From the NCBI RefSeq assembly GCF_019468465.1, contig NZ_CP080519.1:6069001-6133000 (forward strand): a DNA stretch of 64,000 nt, in the 5' to 3' direction. Each line of letters begins with the position of its first letter. Position 1 is the stretch's first letter. The notes under the pieces were generated by a model. That model was not told the DNA's origin. It saw nothing but the letters and a program-made list of their open reading frames with translations, and ran no database searches. Of the stretch, positions 9,085 through 23,896 are shown in pieces. Source of the stretch: Amycolatopsis sp. DSM 110486 (GTDB lineage Bacteria > Actinomycetota > Actinomycetes > Mycobacteriales > Pseudonocardiaceae). The position numbers were made by a program, and so were the translations under genes.

Positions 9085-10176
9085 GTGTATTCCGCCTCGG
9101 CAGCCTTCCTGGCCACGATCCCGAGCCCCGACCGCGGTGTGTGGCACCTGGGGTTCATCCCGATCCGTGCCTACGCACTGTGCATCATCGCCGGCATCAT
9201 CGTGGCGATCTGGTGGGGAGAGCGCAGGTGGGCCGCGCGCGGGGGCACCAAGGGGACCGTGATCGACGTCGCGGTGTTCGCCGTGCCGTTCGGCCTCGTC
9301 GGCGGCCGCCTCTACCACGTGATCACCGACCCCGAGCTGTACTTCACGGCCGGCAAGAACCCGTGGAACGCCTTCGCCATCTGGGACGGCGGCCTCGGCA
9401 TCTGGGGCGCCATCGCCCTCGGTGGCGTCGGCGCCCTGATCGCCTGCCGCCGCAAGGGCATCCCGCTGCCGGCGCTGGCCGACGCGCTCGCCCCCGGCAT
9501 CGTCACGGCCCAGGCCATCGGCCGCATCGGCAACTACTTCAACCAGGAGCTCTACGGCGCGCACACCGACCTGCCGTGGGGCCTGGAGATCTACCAGCGC
9601 ATCGACCCGGCGACCGGCTTGCCCGATGCCCTCACCGGTGTCGCCGTGGGCCACGTGCCGCTGGCAGACAGCCCGGTGCACCCGACCTTCCTGTACGAGC
9701 TGATCTGGAACCTGCTCGTCGCCCTCGTCGTCGTGTGGGCCGACCGCCGCTTCAAGCTCGGCCACGGCCGCGCGTTCGCCCTGTACGTGGCCGGCTACAC
9801 CCTCGGCCGCTGCTGGATCGAACTCATGCGCACCGACACGGCCAACCACATCCTGGGCCTGCGCGTGAACGTCTGGGTCGCGATCCTCGTGTTCCTGGGC
9901 GCGGTGACGTTCATGATCTTGGCGAAGAAGAAGGGCCCGCGCGAGCTGCCCGAGACGCTGCACAGCCGCGGGGACGAACGTGACGCGGTCGCGGAGCCTT
10001 CTGAAGCTTCGGGCTCTGCGGATTCTGCGGAAGCGGCTGAGTCTTCCCCGTCGGAGTCCGCTTCGGACACCGCCGCCCCACCGTCCGAACCCGACGCGGA
10101 CACCCGCGACGAAATCACAGTCGACGCAGGGTCCGCTTCCTCCGGTTCGGATCCGGACAAGCCTGAGAAGTCCTGA
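9085..10176 (+). CDS. lgt: Prolipoprotein diacylglyceryl transferase
   Basis: 363 residues from GTG 9085; the frame is open further upstream but without conservation. Lgt moves diacylglycerol from phosphatidylglycerol to the lipobox cysteine of prolipoproteins in the cytoplasmic membrane. The signature GRIGNYFNQELYG, the early RAYALCIIAGI helix, the VGGRLYHV segment and HPTFLYELIWN are all present, with about seven hydrophobic segments. After the last membrane helix there is a tail of roughly 80 residues rich in Ser, Ala, Glu, Asp and Pro, a common low-complexity extension in actinomycetes. trpA-lgt adjacency is typical of actinobacteria; here the pair is separated by about 7 kb of other genes. 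Confidence 0.96.
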   Translation: MYSASAAFLATIPSPDRGVWHLGFIPIRAYALCIIAGIIVAIWWGERRWAARGGTKGTVIDVAVFAVPFGLVGGRLYHVITDPELYFTAGKNPWNAFAIWDGGLGIWGAIALGGVGALIACRRKGIPLPALADALAPGIVTAQAIGRIGNYFNQELYGAHTDLPWGLEIYQRIDPATGLPDALTGVAVGHVPLADSPVHPTFLYELIWNLLVALVVVWADRRFKLGHGRAFALYVAGYTLGRCWIELMRTDTANHILGLRVNVWVAILVFLGAVTFMILAKKKGPRELPETLHSRGDERDAVAEPSEASGSADSAEAAESSPSESASDTAAPPSEPDADTRDEITVDAGSASSGSDPDKPEKS

Positions 10177-10192
10177 CCCTCGGTTTTTCACC

Positions 10193-10238
10193 ACGCACGA
10201 GGTCCCCGGCTCGAAGTCGAGCCGGGGACCTCGTGCGT
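10193..10238. terminator. Perfect 21-bp hairpin terminator between convergent genes
   Basis: Bases 10193-10213 pair without mismatch with 10218-10238 around the loop AAGT. The stem contains GGTCCCCGGCTCG and its complement. It lies between the stops of lgt (rightward) and the 280-residue gene (leftward). The T-run CGGTTTTTC sits just upstream at about 10181-10189, which would be the U-tract for leftward transcripts. It probably acts in both directions. Confidence 0.85.
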
Positions 10239-10245
10239 TGCGGGG

Positions 10246-11088
10246 TCAGCCGAGCGGCGAGCCGCCGAAGTAGTCGTCGTCTCCGGCGGAGCGGTCTTCG
10301 CCGCGGGGGCGGCGCGGGGAGGGCGGGTCCTGGCGCTTCGGGGTGCCGCGGCCGGCGAGGGGGTTGGTGAACTCGTCGTCGTCCGGGGTGGTGAAGCGCG
10401 AGCGCGGGTCCTCGTACCGGGGTACGGCGTGCCGGCCCTGGTCCGGCCCGGGCGAAGGCGGCGAATGCGGCGAATGCGGTGCCGGAGGCGCGGGCGGTGC
10501 CGACGGCTTGCGGTCGGCCAGCGGGTCGGCGAAGTCGTCGTCCGGCGGGGGAGCGCTGTGGCGGCCGGGCGGCGGCGGAGCCGGGCTCGACGGTGAAGCG
10601 CTGCTCGCCAGCGGGTCGTCCGTCGAGAAGCCCTTCGGCTCCTCCGCGGCGGCCGGGTAGGTCGAGCGGTTCGAGTCGGCGAGGAAGTCGCGCGAGCCCG
10701 TGCGGGCTTCAAGGACCTCCTCGGGCGACAGGCCCTCCTGCATCTCCTCGTACATGTCCTTCGCGTCGCCGAGCTTGGCGTCGGCCAGGGCGCGCACCTC
10801 GGGGTCGGCGAAGGCCTTGCCGGACGCGACGTCCTTCCACGTCAGCTCGCCGGCGTCGACCTTGCGCTTGACCAGGCGCAGCGCGGCCGGGGCGTCGGGC
10901 TTCGACGCGGCGGTCTTGAGCGCCTCGATGCGTTCGGGGGTGTCGGTCTGCGGCAGTGGCTTCAGGCGGATCTTCTCGAGGTCCTTCAGCAGCTGCCGCG
11001 ACTTGCTCACGGTGCTGTCGAGCGCCGATTCCGCCTCGCGGATCTCCGGCGTCTTCCACGCGTCCTGCGCGGGGGTGGGCCGTGACAT
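10246..11088 (-). CDS. Hypothetical protein, helical N-half and proline-rich C-half, in type VII cargo cluster
   Basis: 280 residues, not assignable to a named family by eye. Residues 1 to about 135 are charged and helical (for example EIREAESALDSTVSKSRQ and GLSPEEVLEARTGSRDFLADS). The rest is Pro/Ser/Asp-rich low complexity with recurring DDDFADPLADR / DDDEFTNPLAGR segments and ends DDDYFGGSPLG. There is no signal peptide or membrane segment. It starts 14 bases after the stop of the WXG-like gene, so it belongs to the same three-gene leftward operon. A chaperone, adaptor or co-secreted partner of the upstream proteins is plausible, but nothing in the sequence proves it. Confidence 0.65.
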   Translation of the reverse strand: MSRPTPAQDAWKTPEIREAESALDSTVSKSRQLLKDLEKIRLKPLPQTDTPERIEALKTAASKPDAPAALRLVKRKVDAGELTWKDVASGKAFADPEVRALADAKLGDAKDMYEEMQEGLSPEEVLEARTGSRDFLADSNRSTYPAAAEEPKGFSTDDPLASSASPSSPAPPPPGRHSAPPPDDDFADPLADRKPSAPPAPPAPHSPHSPPSPGPDQGRHAVPRYEDPRSRFTTPDDDEFTNPLAGRGTPKRQDPPSPRRPRGEDRSAGDDDYFGGSPLG

Positions 11089-11102
11089 GACGGCGGGTCC
11101 TC

Positions 11103-12497
11103 TCAGTCGTCGATGCGGCCGCTGATCCGGCCGCTGCCGGAGTGCGCCGGGGTACGGCTCTTGCGGCTGTCCCAGTAGTCCTTGTTGTCCTCGTGGTTGC
11201 CGCGGGACTCCTCGACGCCGTCCTTCACGGAGTCCTTGATGTCGCCCACGTCGCCGGCGATGTCGGAGGCGTTGTCCTTGATGTCGCCGACGTCGCCCGC
11301 GATGCCCTTGCCGATGTCGATCACGTCGGAGACGCTGCCGACGTCCTTGATCTTCGCCAGCTGCGACCCGATGTCCTTCACCGAGTTCCACAGGTCGCCG
11401 ACCTTCTGCACGATGTCCTTGATCATGTCGATGATCGAGATCAACGAGTTGATGAGCGGCAGGATCTCCGACAGCCCGGTGATCGCGTCGGCGATCCACC
11501 CCGCGATCGGCACGCACGCCTCGGCCGCCATCACCAGCAGCCGGTCGATCAGGCTCTTCAACAGGTCGAGCGCCTTGGCCGCCAGCTTCTGCGACGTGTC
11601 CGACAGCAGCTCGAACCCCTTGGCGATCAGCTCCGCGATCCCGGCCTCCGCGGCCAGCCCCGCGCGCCATCCGAGGTCCACGTACGCCTTGTGCGCCAGC
11701 GACGCCGGGCCCGACCAGCTGTCGCCGAGGATCTTCTCGTTCCCCACCATCACGGTCGAGAACGCCTTCATCGCCTCGGCGATGTTGCGCCACGCCTCGG
11801 CGTCGGCGGAGATCTTCGAGAAGTCACCCGTGATCGGCTCGATGAACATCTGCGTGAGCGTCTGGCCGGTGATCTGCTGGAAGATCCACTCGACCGCCAT
11901 GACCTCCACGCCGGCTTCCTTGACGAGGTCCTGGATGTCCTCGCCGGACGTGTCCTCGGGCGGCTGGAGCTGTTCGCTGATCGAGCTGCCCTCGTCGAAC
12001 CCGCTCGGCGATGTGGCGGCAGCGCCCGGATCCCCGCCTGACGACGACGGGGAATCGCCACCGTCATCGGAGTCGTCGTCCGAGTCGTCGTCTTCGTCCT
12101 CTTCTTTCTTCTTCTTAGGCTTTTCCTCTTCTTCATCATCATCGTCATGGTCGGGCGGTTCCGGAGGCGGACCGCCGGAACCGCCGTGCCCGCCGGGACC
12201 AGGAGGGTCGGGCGGACCGCCGGAACCGCCGTGGGGAGGGTCGGGCGGGGGCCACGGACCACCACCTCCGGGAGCTACGCGAGGACCATCCTCTTCACCG
12301 TGTGGTTGGGGTGAGCCACTGTGTCCTCCGGCCGGCGTGCCGGGGGTGTGCTGCTGCGGCGGCGAACCCGGCCGGTTCGGCGGCGTGTTCGGGTGCGGCG
12401 GCGGTGTGTTCGGGTGCCCTTGCTGGGGCGTGGCAGGGTGCGTCGGCGTGTGGTGCGTCGTTCCGCCGGACCCGCCCGGGTGGCTGTGCCTGGCCAT
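11103..12497 (-). CDS. Large WXG-like type VII secretion-type protein with Pro/Gly/His-rich and acidic N-terminus
   Basis: 464 residues in three parts. Residues 1-115 are Gly/Pro/His/Thr repeats. Residues 115-160 are a charged tract of Asp and Glu runs interrupted by KPKKKK. From about 190 the protein is helical and contains a WxG-type turn (GDSWSGPASLA) after a long helix, as in WXG100/PPE-like secreted proteins. The C-terminus repeats IAGDVGDIKD twice and ends in a charged tail. The helical region AACVPIAGWIADAITGLSEILP is hydrophobic and could touch membranes. It lies 41 bases downstream of an EspC-like gene. Export through an ESX system is inferred; no ESX core genes are in the window. 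Confidence 0.7.
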   Translation of the reverse strand: MARHSHPGGSGGTTHHTPTHPATPQQGHPNTPPPHPNTPPNRPGSPPQQHTPGTPAGGHSGSPQPHGEEDGPRVAPGGGGPWPPPDPPHGGSGGPPDPPGPGGHGGSGGPPPEPPDHDDDDEEEEKPKKKKEEDEDDDSDDDSDDGGDSPSSSGGDPGAAATSPSGFDEGSSISEQLQPPEDTSGEDIQDLVKEAGVEVMAVEWIFQQITGQTLTQMFIEPITGDFSKISADAEAWRNIAEAMKAFSTVMVGNEKILGDSWSGPASLAHKAYVDLGWRAGLAAEAGIAELIAKGFELLSDTSQKLAAKALDLLKSLIDRLLVMAAEACVPIAGWIADAITGLSEILPLINSLISIIDMIKDIVQKVGDLWNSVKDIGSQLAKIKDVGSVSDVIDIGKGIAGDVGDIKDNASDIAGDVGDIKDSVKDGVEESRGNHEDNKDYWDSRKSRTPAHSGSGRISGRIDD

Positions 12498-12538
12498 GTC
12501 GTTCCCCCTCGGTGGTGGTCGGAGTCAGTGGTGGGTGG

Positions 12539-12868
12539 TCACTTCGCGCCGACCTCGTCGATCGCGATGCCGAATTCCTTGAGGATCGCGGCGACCTGGC
12601 CGTCGTGGTGGTCGTAGGAGTCGGCGGCGGAGCGGACGCCCTGGCTCAGCGAGGTGAGGCGGTTGTCGCCGAAGTCGAGGGTGCTGCCGTAGAGGTTGCC
12701 CACCAGGTCCACCACGGGCTGCAGCAAAGCGAACAGGCCGGTGAAGCCCGACTTGTCGCACGCGGTGGTGCGCATGTAGTCCTTGATCTTGCCGACCTGG
12801 GCGTGCAGCCCGTCGACGACGTCCGCGTACTCGCGCATGACGTCGGTGTGTACGTCGAAGTCCGACAC
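12539..12868 (-). CDS. Small ESX/EspC-like secretion target
   Basis: 109 residues from GTG 12868, chosen because GGGGAGGG sits about 9 bases upstream; an in-frame start at 12922 would add an unconserved stretch. The protein is helical (FDVHTDVMREYADVVDGLHAQ) with a central Gly/Leu-rich turn and ends in a helix carrying YDHHD at residues 85-89. That fits the YxxxD/E export signal of type VII substrates. The overall pattern resembles the EspC group of ESX-associated proteins. It is the first gene of a three-gene operon and probably pairs with the larger WXG-like protein, as ESX substrates usually travel as helical dimers. Confidence 0.7.
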   Translation of the reverse strand: MSDFDVHTDVMREYADVVDGLHAQVGKIKDYMRTTACDKSGFTGLFALLQPVVDLVGNLYGSTLDFGDNRLTSLSQGVRSAADSYDHHDGQVAAILKEFGIAIDEVGAK

Positions 12869-13001
12869 CGATTCCCTCCCCGTGATCGTCGGTCGACGAA
12901 CACTATGGCAGGAAGTGATCACCCAGCGTGGGGTGTTTCGGGAAATCCACCGGATAGGAAATCGAAATCCGACAAATCAGACAAGTGTCTACAAAGGACG
13001 A

Positions 13002-13787
13002 TCAGAGGTCCGGCAGCCCGAGCTCGAGGTTCGGCGCCTGGAGCCCACCGTCCACTTCGAGTACCTTGCCCGTCACGTACGCGCCGGCCGGCGAAGCCAG
13101 GTACAGCACCGCCGAAGCCACGTCCTCCGCGGAACCGATGCGCTGCAGCGGGGTCGCGTTCTCCATCTTCACGCGGATCTCTTCGTTGCCCGCCACCAGT
13201 TCCAGTGCCGACGTGAGCACCGAACCGACGCAGATGGCGTTCACGCGCACCTTCGGCGCGAGGTCCACGGCGGCCAGCCGCGTGTAGTGCGACAGCGCGG
13301 CCTTCGCCGTGCCGTAGGCGAGAAAGCCGCGGCCCTGCACGCGGCCCATGATCGACGAGATGTTGACCACCGCACCGCCGCTTTCGAGCAGTGCCGGGGT
13401 CGCGGCGACGGTCAGCGCGTGGGCGGTCGCGACGTTGAACCGGAACGCTTCCTCGAGGAAGTCCGTCGTCGACTCGGTGAACGGCCTCGGGTACGTGCCG
13501 CCGACGTTGTTGACGACGATGTCAAGCCGTCCGAAAGCGGCCAGGGCTTCCGAAGCCAGCGCGCCGGCCGCGGCCGGGTCCGACAGGTCGGCCGCCACCA
13601 CATGCGCGCGGCGCCCGGCCGCGGCCACGCTGGCAGCCACCTCGTTCAGCTGGGACTCGGTGCGCGAGGCGATGACCACGTCGGCGCCCGCCTCGGCTAG
13701 CGCCACGGCGGTGGCCGCGCCGATGCCGCGACCGGCGCCGGTGACCACCGCGACCTTGTCCGTGACGCGGAACCGATCGAGGATCAT
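13002..13787 (-). CDS. Short-chain dehydrogenase/reductase
   Basis: 261 residues from ATG 13787. A classical SDR: the cofactor loop TGAGRGIG is near the N-terminus, [11 protein letters not shown] follows the NAG-like position, and the active site is ISSIMG with YGTAK, giving Ser-Tyr-Lys. The C-terminus has [21 protein letters not shown], typical of FabG-like enzymes. The basic residues of IASRTESQ after the second strand suggest NADP(H). The substrate is unknown. It stands alone, facing left, with the gltB promoter region upstream on the other strand. Confidence 0.88.
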   Translation of the reverse strand: MILDRFRVTDKVAVVTGAGRGIGAATAVALAEAGADVVIASRTESQLNEVAASVAAAGRRAHVVAADLSDPAAAGALASEALAAFGRLDIVVNNVGGTYPRPFTESTTDFLEEAFRFNVATAHALTVAATPALLESGGAVVNISSIMGRVQGRGFLAYGTAKAALSHYTRLAAVDLAPKVRVNAICVGSVLTSALELVAGNEEIRVKMENATPLQRIGSAEDVASAVLYLASPAGAYVTGKVLEVDGGLQAPNLELGLPDL

Positions 13788-13917
13788 GCGGCGGACGCTA
13801 ACACGTTTCACCGGCGAGCGGCATCGGTCACACAGGTGGTCGCGCGAGCCGGGAAGACCCCAGGAAAACGGCCGGAAACGGCTGTGTCAGGCCGGATGCG
13901 TAAAAGCCCGGTTACAC

Positions 13918-13947
13918 TTGACGGCAACCGCCCAGATCCGATAGTTA
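13918..13947 (+). promoter_or_regulatory. Candidate gltB promoter in a 372-base intergenic region
   Basis: Between the SDR start and gltB (13788-14159) I see TTGACG at 13918-13923 and TAGTTA at 13942-13947, 18 bases apart. This is a plausible but imperfect sigma-70-type promoter. Overlapping the -10 is the palindrome TTAGCTAA (13945-13952). Further down, GTTA (14061-14064) and TAAC (14074-14077) form another short inverted pair. A leader of about 200 bases separates this promoter from the gltB ribosome-binding site AAGGAGGT at 14143-14150. No site convincingly fits the GlnR consensus. Confidence 0.4.
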
Positions 13948-14159
13948 GCTAAGCGAACGACCTGGGTGCCATCAGGAACTACGTCGTTCCGCGCAGCCAG
14001 ATCGTTACCGTTCACCGCCGTCCGGGGCGCTCTGAGGTGCTGCTCCGGTGTTTCCCAGGTGTTAAAGTCGCGCTAACAAGCGGGCCATCGTCGTCCCGTG
14101 CGCTCCCCACGGCCGGTTCGCCGGTCTCGCACGAAGACGACGAAGGAGGTCCCTTTTCC

Positions 14160-18693
<4,534 letters not shown>

Positions 18694-18701
<8 letters not shown>

Positions 18702-20202
18702 CCCGACGGGTTTCATGAAGAACCGGCGCGAAGAGCCGAAGAAGAGGTCCAAAGAGGACCGTCTCGCCTCCTGGGGCGAGGTCTACGCCGATGTCGAACC
18801 GGCGCAGCGCAACGAGACCGTGCGCACGCAGGCCTCGCGCTGCATGGACTGCGGCATCCCGTTCTGTCACTCCGGCGGCACGGGTTGCCCGCTCGGCAAC
18901 CTGATCCCGGAGTGGAACGACCTCGTCCGCCGCGGTGACTGGGCCGCGGCGAGCGACCGGCTGCACGCCACCAACAACTTCCCCGAGTTCACCGGGAAGC
19001 TGTGCCCGGCGCCGTGCGAGGCCGGCTGCGTGCTGTCGATCTCGCCGCTGTCGGGCGGGCCGGTGGCCATCAAGCGGGTGGAGGCGACGATCGCCGACCA
19101 GTCGTGGGAATCCGGGTACGTGCAGCCGCAGGTGTCGGAGGTGTCCTCGGGCCGCCGCGTCGCCGTGGTCGGCTCCGGGCCGGCCGGGCTCGCCGCCGCG
19201 CAGCAGCTCACCCGCGCGGGCCACGAGGTCACGGTGTTCGAGCGCGACGACCGCCTCGGCGGCCTGCTGCGCTACGGCATCCCCGAGTTCAAGATGGAGA
19301 AGAAGGTCCTCGACCGGCGCCTCTCGCAGCTGCGCAAGGAAGGCACGCGGTTCGTCACCGGCTGCGAGGTCGGCGTGGACCTGACGGTGGAGGACCTGCG
19401 CGAGCAGTTCGACGCCGTGGTGCTCGCCGTGGGCGCGCTGCGCGGCCGCGACGACCAGACCACGCCGGGCCGGGAGCTGCGCGGGGTCCACCTCGCGATG
19501 GAGCACCTCGTGCCCGCCAACCGGTTCGTGGAGGGCGACGGCCCGTCGCCGATCGACGCGGCCGGCAAGCACGTGGTCGTGATCGGCGGTGGCGACACCG
19601 GCGCCGACTCCTACGGCACGGCCACCCGCCAGGGCGCGCTGTCGGTGACGCAGCTGGACCAGTACCCCGTGCCGCCGACGAGCCGCGACGACGACCGCTC
19701 GCCGTGGCCGACGTGGCCCTACATCCTGCGCACCTACCCGGCGCACGAGGAGGCCGGCGAGCGCAAGTTCGCCGTGGCCGTGAAGCGGTTCGTCGACGAC
19801 GGCGCCGGCAACGTCAAGGCCCTTGAGCTGCAGCAGGTCCGCGTGATGAAGGACCCGGAGACGGGCCGGCGCGAGGTCGTGCCGACCAGCGACGAGGTCG
19901 AGGTGCTGCCCGCCGACCTGGTGCTGCTGGCGATCGGCTTCGAGGGCGTGGAGCGGATGCCGCTGCTCGACGGTCTCGGCCTTTCCCTGACGCGGCGCGG
20001 CACTTTGTCGTGCGGCGCCGACTGGCAGACCGGGACGCCGGGCGTGTTCGTCTGCGGCGACGCCCACCGCGGCGCGTCGCTGGTGGTGTGGGCCATTGCC
20101 GAGGGGCGGTCCGTGGCCAATGCCGTGGACGCGTTCCTCATGGGCGACTCGGACCTGCCGTCGCCGGTGCACCCGACGGCGTTGCCGCTCGCCGTGGTCT
20201 GA
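18694..20202 (+). CDS. gltD: Glutamate synthase (NADPH) small chain
   Basis: 502 residues. GltD passes electrons from NADPH through FAD and iron-sulfur clusters to the large chain. Cysteines of the 4Fe-4S ferredoxin-like N-domain are seen in [18 protein letters not shown] and CPAPCEAGC. The FAD loop [13 protein letters not shown] and the NADPH loop [17 protein letters not shown] follow, then [18 protein letters not shown] at the end. GTG 18694 lies inside the gltB coding end (8-base overlap), so the two subunits are translationally coupled. A clear terminator follows at 20232. Confidence 0.97.
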
Positions 20203-20231
20203 CCCCTCGTCCTCCAGGCCCCACGTTCTGC

Positions 20232-20270
20232 AGGCCCCCAGCGCAATGGCGCGCTGGGGGCCTGTTTTTC
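20232..20270 (+). terminator. Rho-independent terminator of gltBD
   Basis: AGGCCCCCAGCGC (20232-20244) pairs with GCGCTGGGGGCCT (20251-20263) around AATGGC, followed by TGTTTTTC. Its position just after the gltD stop and the T-run make it a convincing terminator. Confidence 0.9.
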
Positions 20271-20288
20271 AGCGGTGCCCTGGCGCGG

Positions 20289-20886
20289 GTGAACTTCCCG
20301 GCACACACGGTGGTCGCCGCTGACCGTCGAGAGTGGAGCTTCGGCAAGACCGGTGCCGTTTCGGTGCTCGACCACGGCAAGCTGAAGCAGGTCGTGAAGA
20401 ACCTGCCGTCCGCGGCCGGGACCGACGGCAGGGCCGGCGCCGGCCCCGCGGACGTCGAGTTCGTCCGCGGCACCATGGCGATCCTCGGCCAGACGCTCAA
20501 CATCGACCCGAAGACCGGCGCCAACCTGTTCGGTGCACAGGGCGACGCCTTGGGCCGGCTCTCGTTCATCGATGGCAAGAAGCCCAAGCTGGGCCCCGAA
20601 GATCTACGCCGACGGGCTCACCGCGCTCACCGACCTGGCGTTCGACCGCAAGGGCCGGCTGCTCGTGGTGACCTTTGCCAAGGACGGCATCGCCGCGCCG
20701 CCCTCGGACGGCGTGCTGACGCGGATCGAGAAGAACGGCAAGAAGACCGTGCTCGCGTCCGCCGGCCTGGCCCAGGCCACCGGCCTCGCGATCGACGGCG
20801 ACGACGCGTACATCGCCAACCACGGTACGTCGCCGAGCACGGGAAAGCCGTCGGGCTCGATCGAGAAGCTGACGGTGCGCAACTGA
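20289..20886 (+). pseudogene. Decayed ScyD/ScyE-family (beta-propeller) gene
   Basis: Two reading frames together look like one secreted ScyD/ScyE-type protein. The first frame, from about GTG 20289, carries WSFGKTGAVSVLDHGKLK, QVVKNLPSAAGTDG, GPADVEFVRG and LGRLSFIDGKK. Around 20595-20605 it must shift by one base into the frame reading KIYADGLTALTDLAFD, LLVVTFAKDGIAAPPSDG, VLTRIEKNGKK and ATGLAIDGDDAYIANHG, which ends at 20886. The usual signal peptide and first propeller blades are missing and the start abuts the gltD terminator. Truncation plus frameshift point to a remnant; a sequencing error could explain the shift but not the lost N-terminus. Confidence 0.7.
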
Positions 20887-20951
20887 GGCCCGGCTCCGGG
20901 CGGACGGGGCCGTTCTCCCGGAGCCCGCCGTCGGCGGTGGGCGAAACGTGA

Positions 20952-22457
<1,506 letters not shown>

Positions 22458-22461
22458 GTCC

Positions 22462-23787
22462 CTAAACGGTGTTCAGCAGCACCGCGGTGGACTTCAGCAC
22501 CGCGTCGCGCAGGCCGCCGAGGTCGGGGACGGCCTCGGCGTTCGCCTGGAGTCCGATGTGGACGCCGTCGCGGTAGGTGGCGACGGCGATGCCCACGGCG
22601 TGGCGCGGGGCCAGCGGCACAAAGGGGTACACCTGCGCCAGGGGCGCGCCCGCGAGGGTGAGGCGCGCGGCCGGTAGCGGCACGGTGGTCACGACCAGGT
22701 CGAACAGCAGCGGCGTGGCCAGCCCGGCCGTTTTCGTGCCGAGGCGGTGCAGCACCGTGGGCACGCGGTCGGCGAGCAGCGGGAACGCGCCGGCGCCGCG
22801 GGCCGGGCCGGCGGCCTTGTTGCGGGTCATCGCGCGGCACACCAGGTGCAGGCGCTCGACGGGGTCGTCCTCGCCGATCGGCAGGTCGCACAGGTAGCCG
22901 GACAGTTTGTTGCCGCCGACCTGGCCGCTCGAACGGCCGCGCACGCTCACCGGGATCAGCGCCCGCAGGGTGCGCCCGTCGGCGCGTTTGCCGCGGTTGA
23001 CCAGCCACTCGCGCAGCGCCCCGGCCAGCACGGCGAGCACGACGTCGTTGCCCGTGCCGCCGTGTGCGCGGCGGATGCGGCGGATGTCGGCGGTGGGCAG
23101 CCGCACGAACCCCAGGCGCCGCTCGGCCGACGCGGGCGCCGATACGGGCGACAGGGGCGGCCGCGCCGCACGGACGAGCGACGTCGCGATCCCGGCCGTC
23201 TCCCCGGCGTGCGCGAGGGTGTCTTTCACGCTGTCTTTCACGCTGTGCAGCGCCGAACGCGGCCGCGGGATCGGCGCCGGTCCGGACGCACGGGCGAGGG
23301 TGCGGTCCGCGACGGCCAGGCCGTCGAGCAGGCCGACGGTCACCGCGTACGCGCCTTCGCCGTCAGTGAGGGCGTGGTGCAGCTTGAGCAACACGGCGAA
23401 ACCACCCTGGGGCAGCCCGGTCGCCACGGTCAGATCCCACATCGGACGGCTCGTGTCGAGCGGTTCAGCGATCCACTGCGCGGCGAAGTCCGTGAGCGGG
23501 TCGGGGTCGTACAGCGTGCTCAGCTCGTGGTGGTGGATATGTTGTGCCGCAACGAAATCCGGATCATCCGACCAAGTCGCGGAACCGGGCGGAAACAGCT
23601 CGGTGCGCATTTTTCGGCGCAGCTGCGGCATTTTTTCCGCGCGCGACGCGAGCAGCGCCGTGAGCTCCGCGCCGTCGGCTCGCCCGCGAGAGGTGAACAC
23701 CAGTACCGCACCCATGTGCATCGGCGCGGTTTCGCTTTCCAGGCACAGGAACGCGACGTCGAGCGGGCTGAGCGGGGTACGAACCAT
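22462..23787 (-). CDS. Wax ester synthase / diacylglycerol acyltransferase (WS/DGAT)
   Basis: 441 residues from ATG 23787 (MVRTPLSPLDVAFL); upstream in-frame starts lie before the conserved PLSPLD motif. The catalytic HHxxxDG is LHHALTDG, with histidines at 137 and 138 and Asp 142. Family motifs PMWDLTVA, GNDVVLAVLAGALREWL and the C-terminal PLLFDLVVTTVPLPA are present. These enzymes acylate diacylglycerol or fatty alcohols with acyl-CoA to make storage triacylglycerol or wax at the membrane or lipid-droplet surface. It is monocistronic and leftward. Confidence 0.93.
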   Translation of the reverse strand: MVRTPLSPLDVAFLCLESETAPMHMGAVLVFTSRGRADGAELTALLASRAEKMPQLRRKMRTELFPPGSATWSDDPDFVAAQHIHHHELSTLYDPDPLTDFAAQWIAEPLDTSRPMWDLTVATGLPQGGFAVLLKLHHALTDGEGAYAVTVGLLDGLAVADRTLARASGPAPIPRPRSALHSVKDSVKDTLAHAGETAGIATSLVRAARPPLSPVSAPASAERRLGFVRLPTADIRRIRRAHGGTGNDVVLAVLAGALREWLVNRGKRADGRTLRALIPVSVRGRSSGQVGGNKLSGYLCDLPIGEDDPVERLHLVCRAMTRNKAAGPARGAGAFPLLADRVPTVLHRLGTKTAGLATPLLFDLVVTTVPLPAARLTLAGAPLAQVYPFVPLAPRHAVGIAVATYRDGVHIGLQANAEAVPDLGGLRDAVLKSTAVLLNTV

Positions 23788-23896
23788 CGCGACCGTCCTC
23801 GTGCGGCTGGGCAAGAGTGGGATGCGCCCCACGACACCACCTTGACATGACGGGAGGGTGGTCACCGTGTTTCGCGGGCGCTAACGACCCGCGGTT

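Noticed and set aside
10246..12868. Polymorphic toxin/immunity locus
   Set aside because: No recognisable toxin domain or small immunity gene follows; the C-terminus of the large protein is repeat and tail rather than a catalytic module.
13911..13930. GlnR box before gltB (GTTAC followed by spaced AAC)
   Set aside because: The second half-site does not match the GaAAC pattern at the required six-base spacing.
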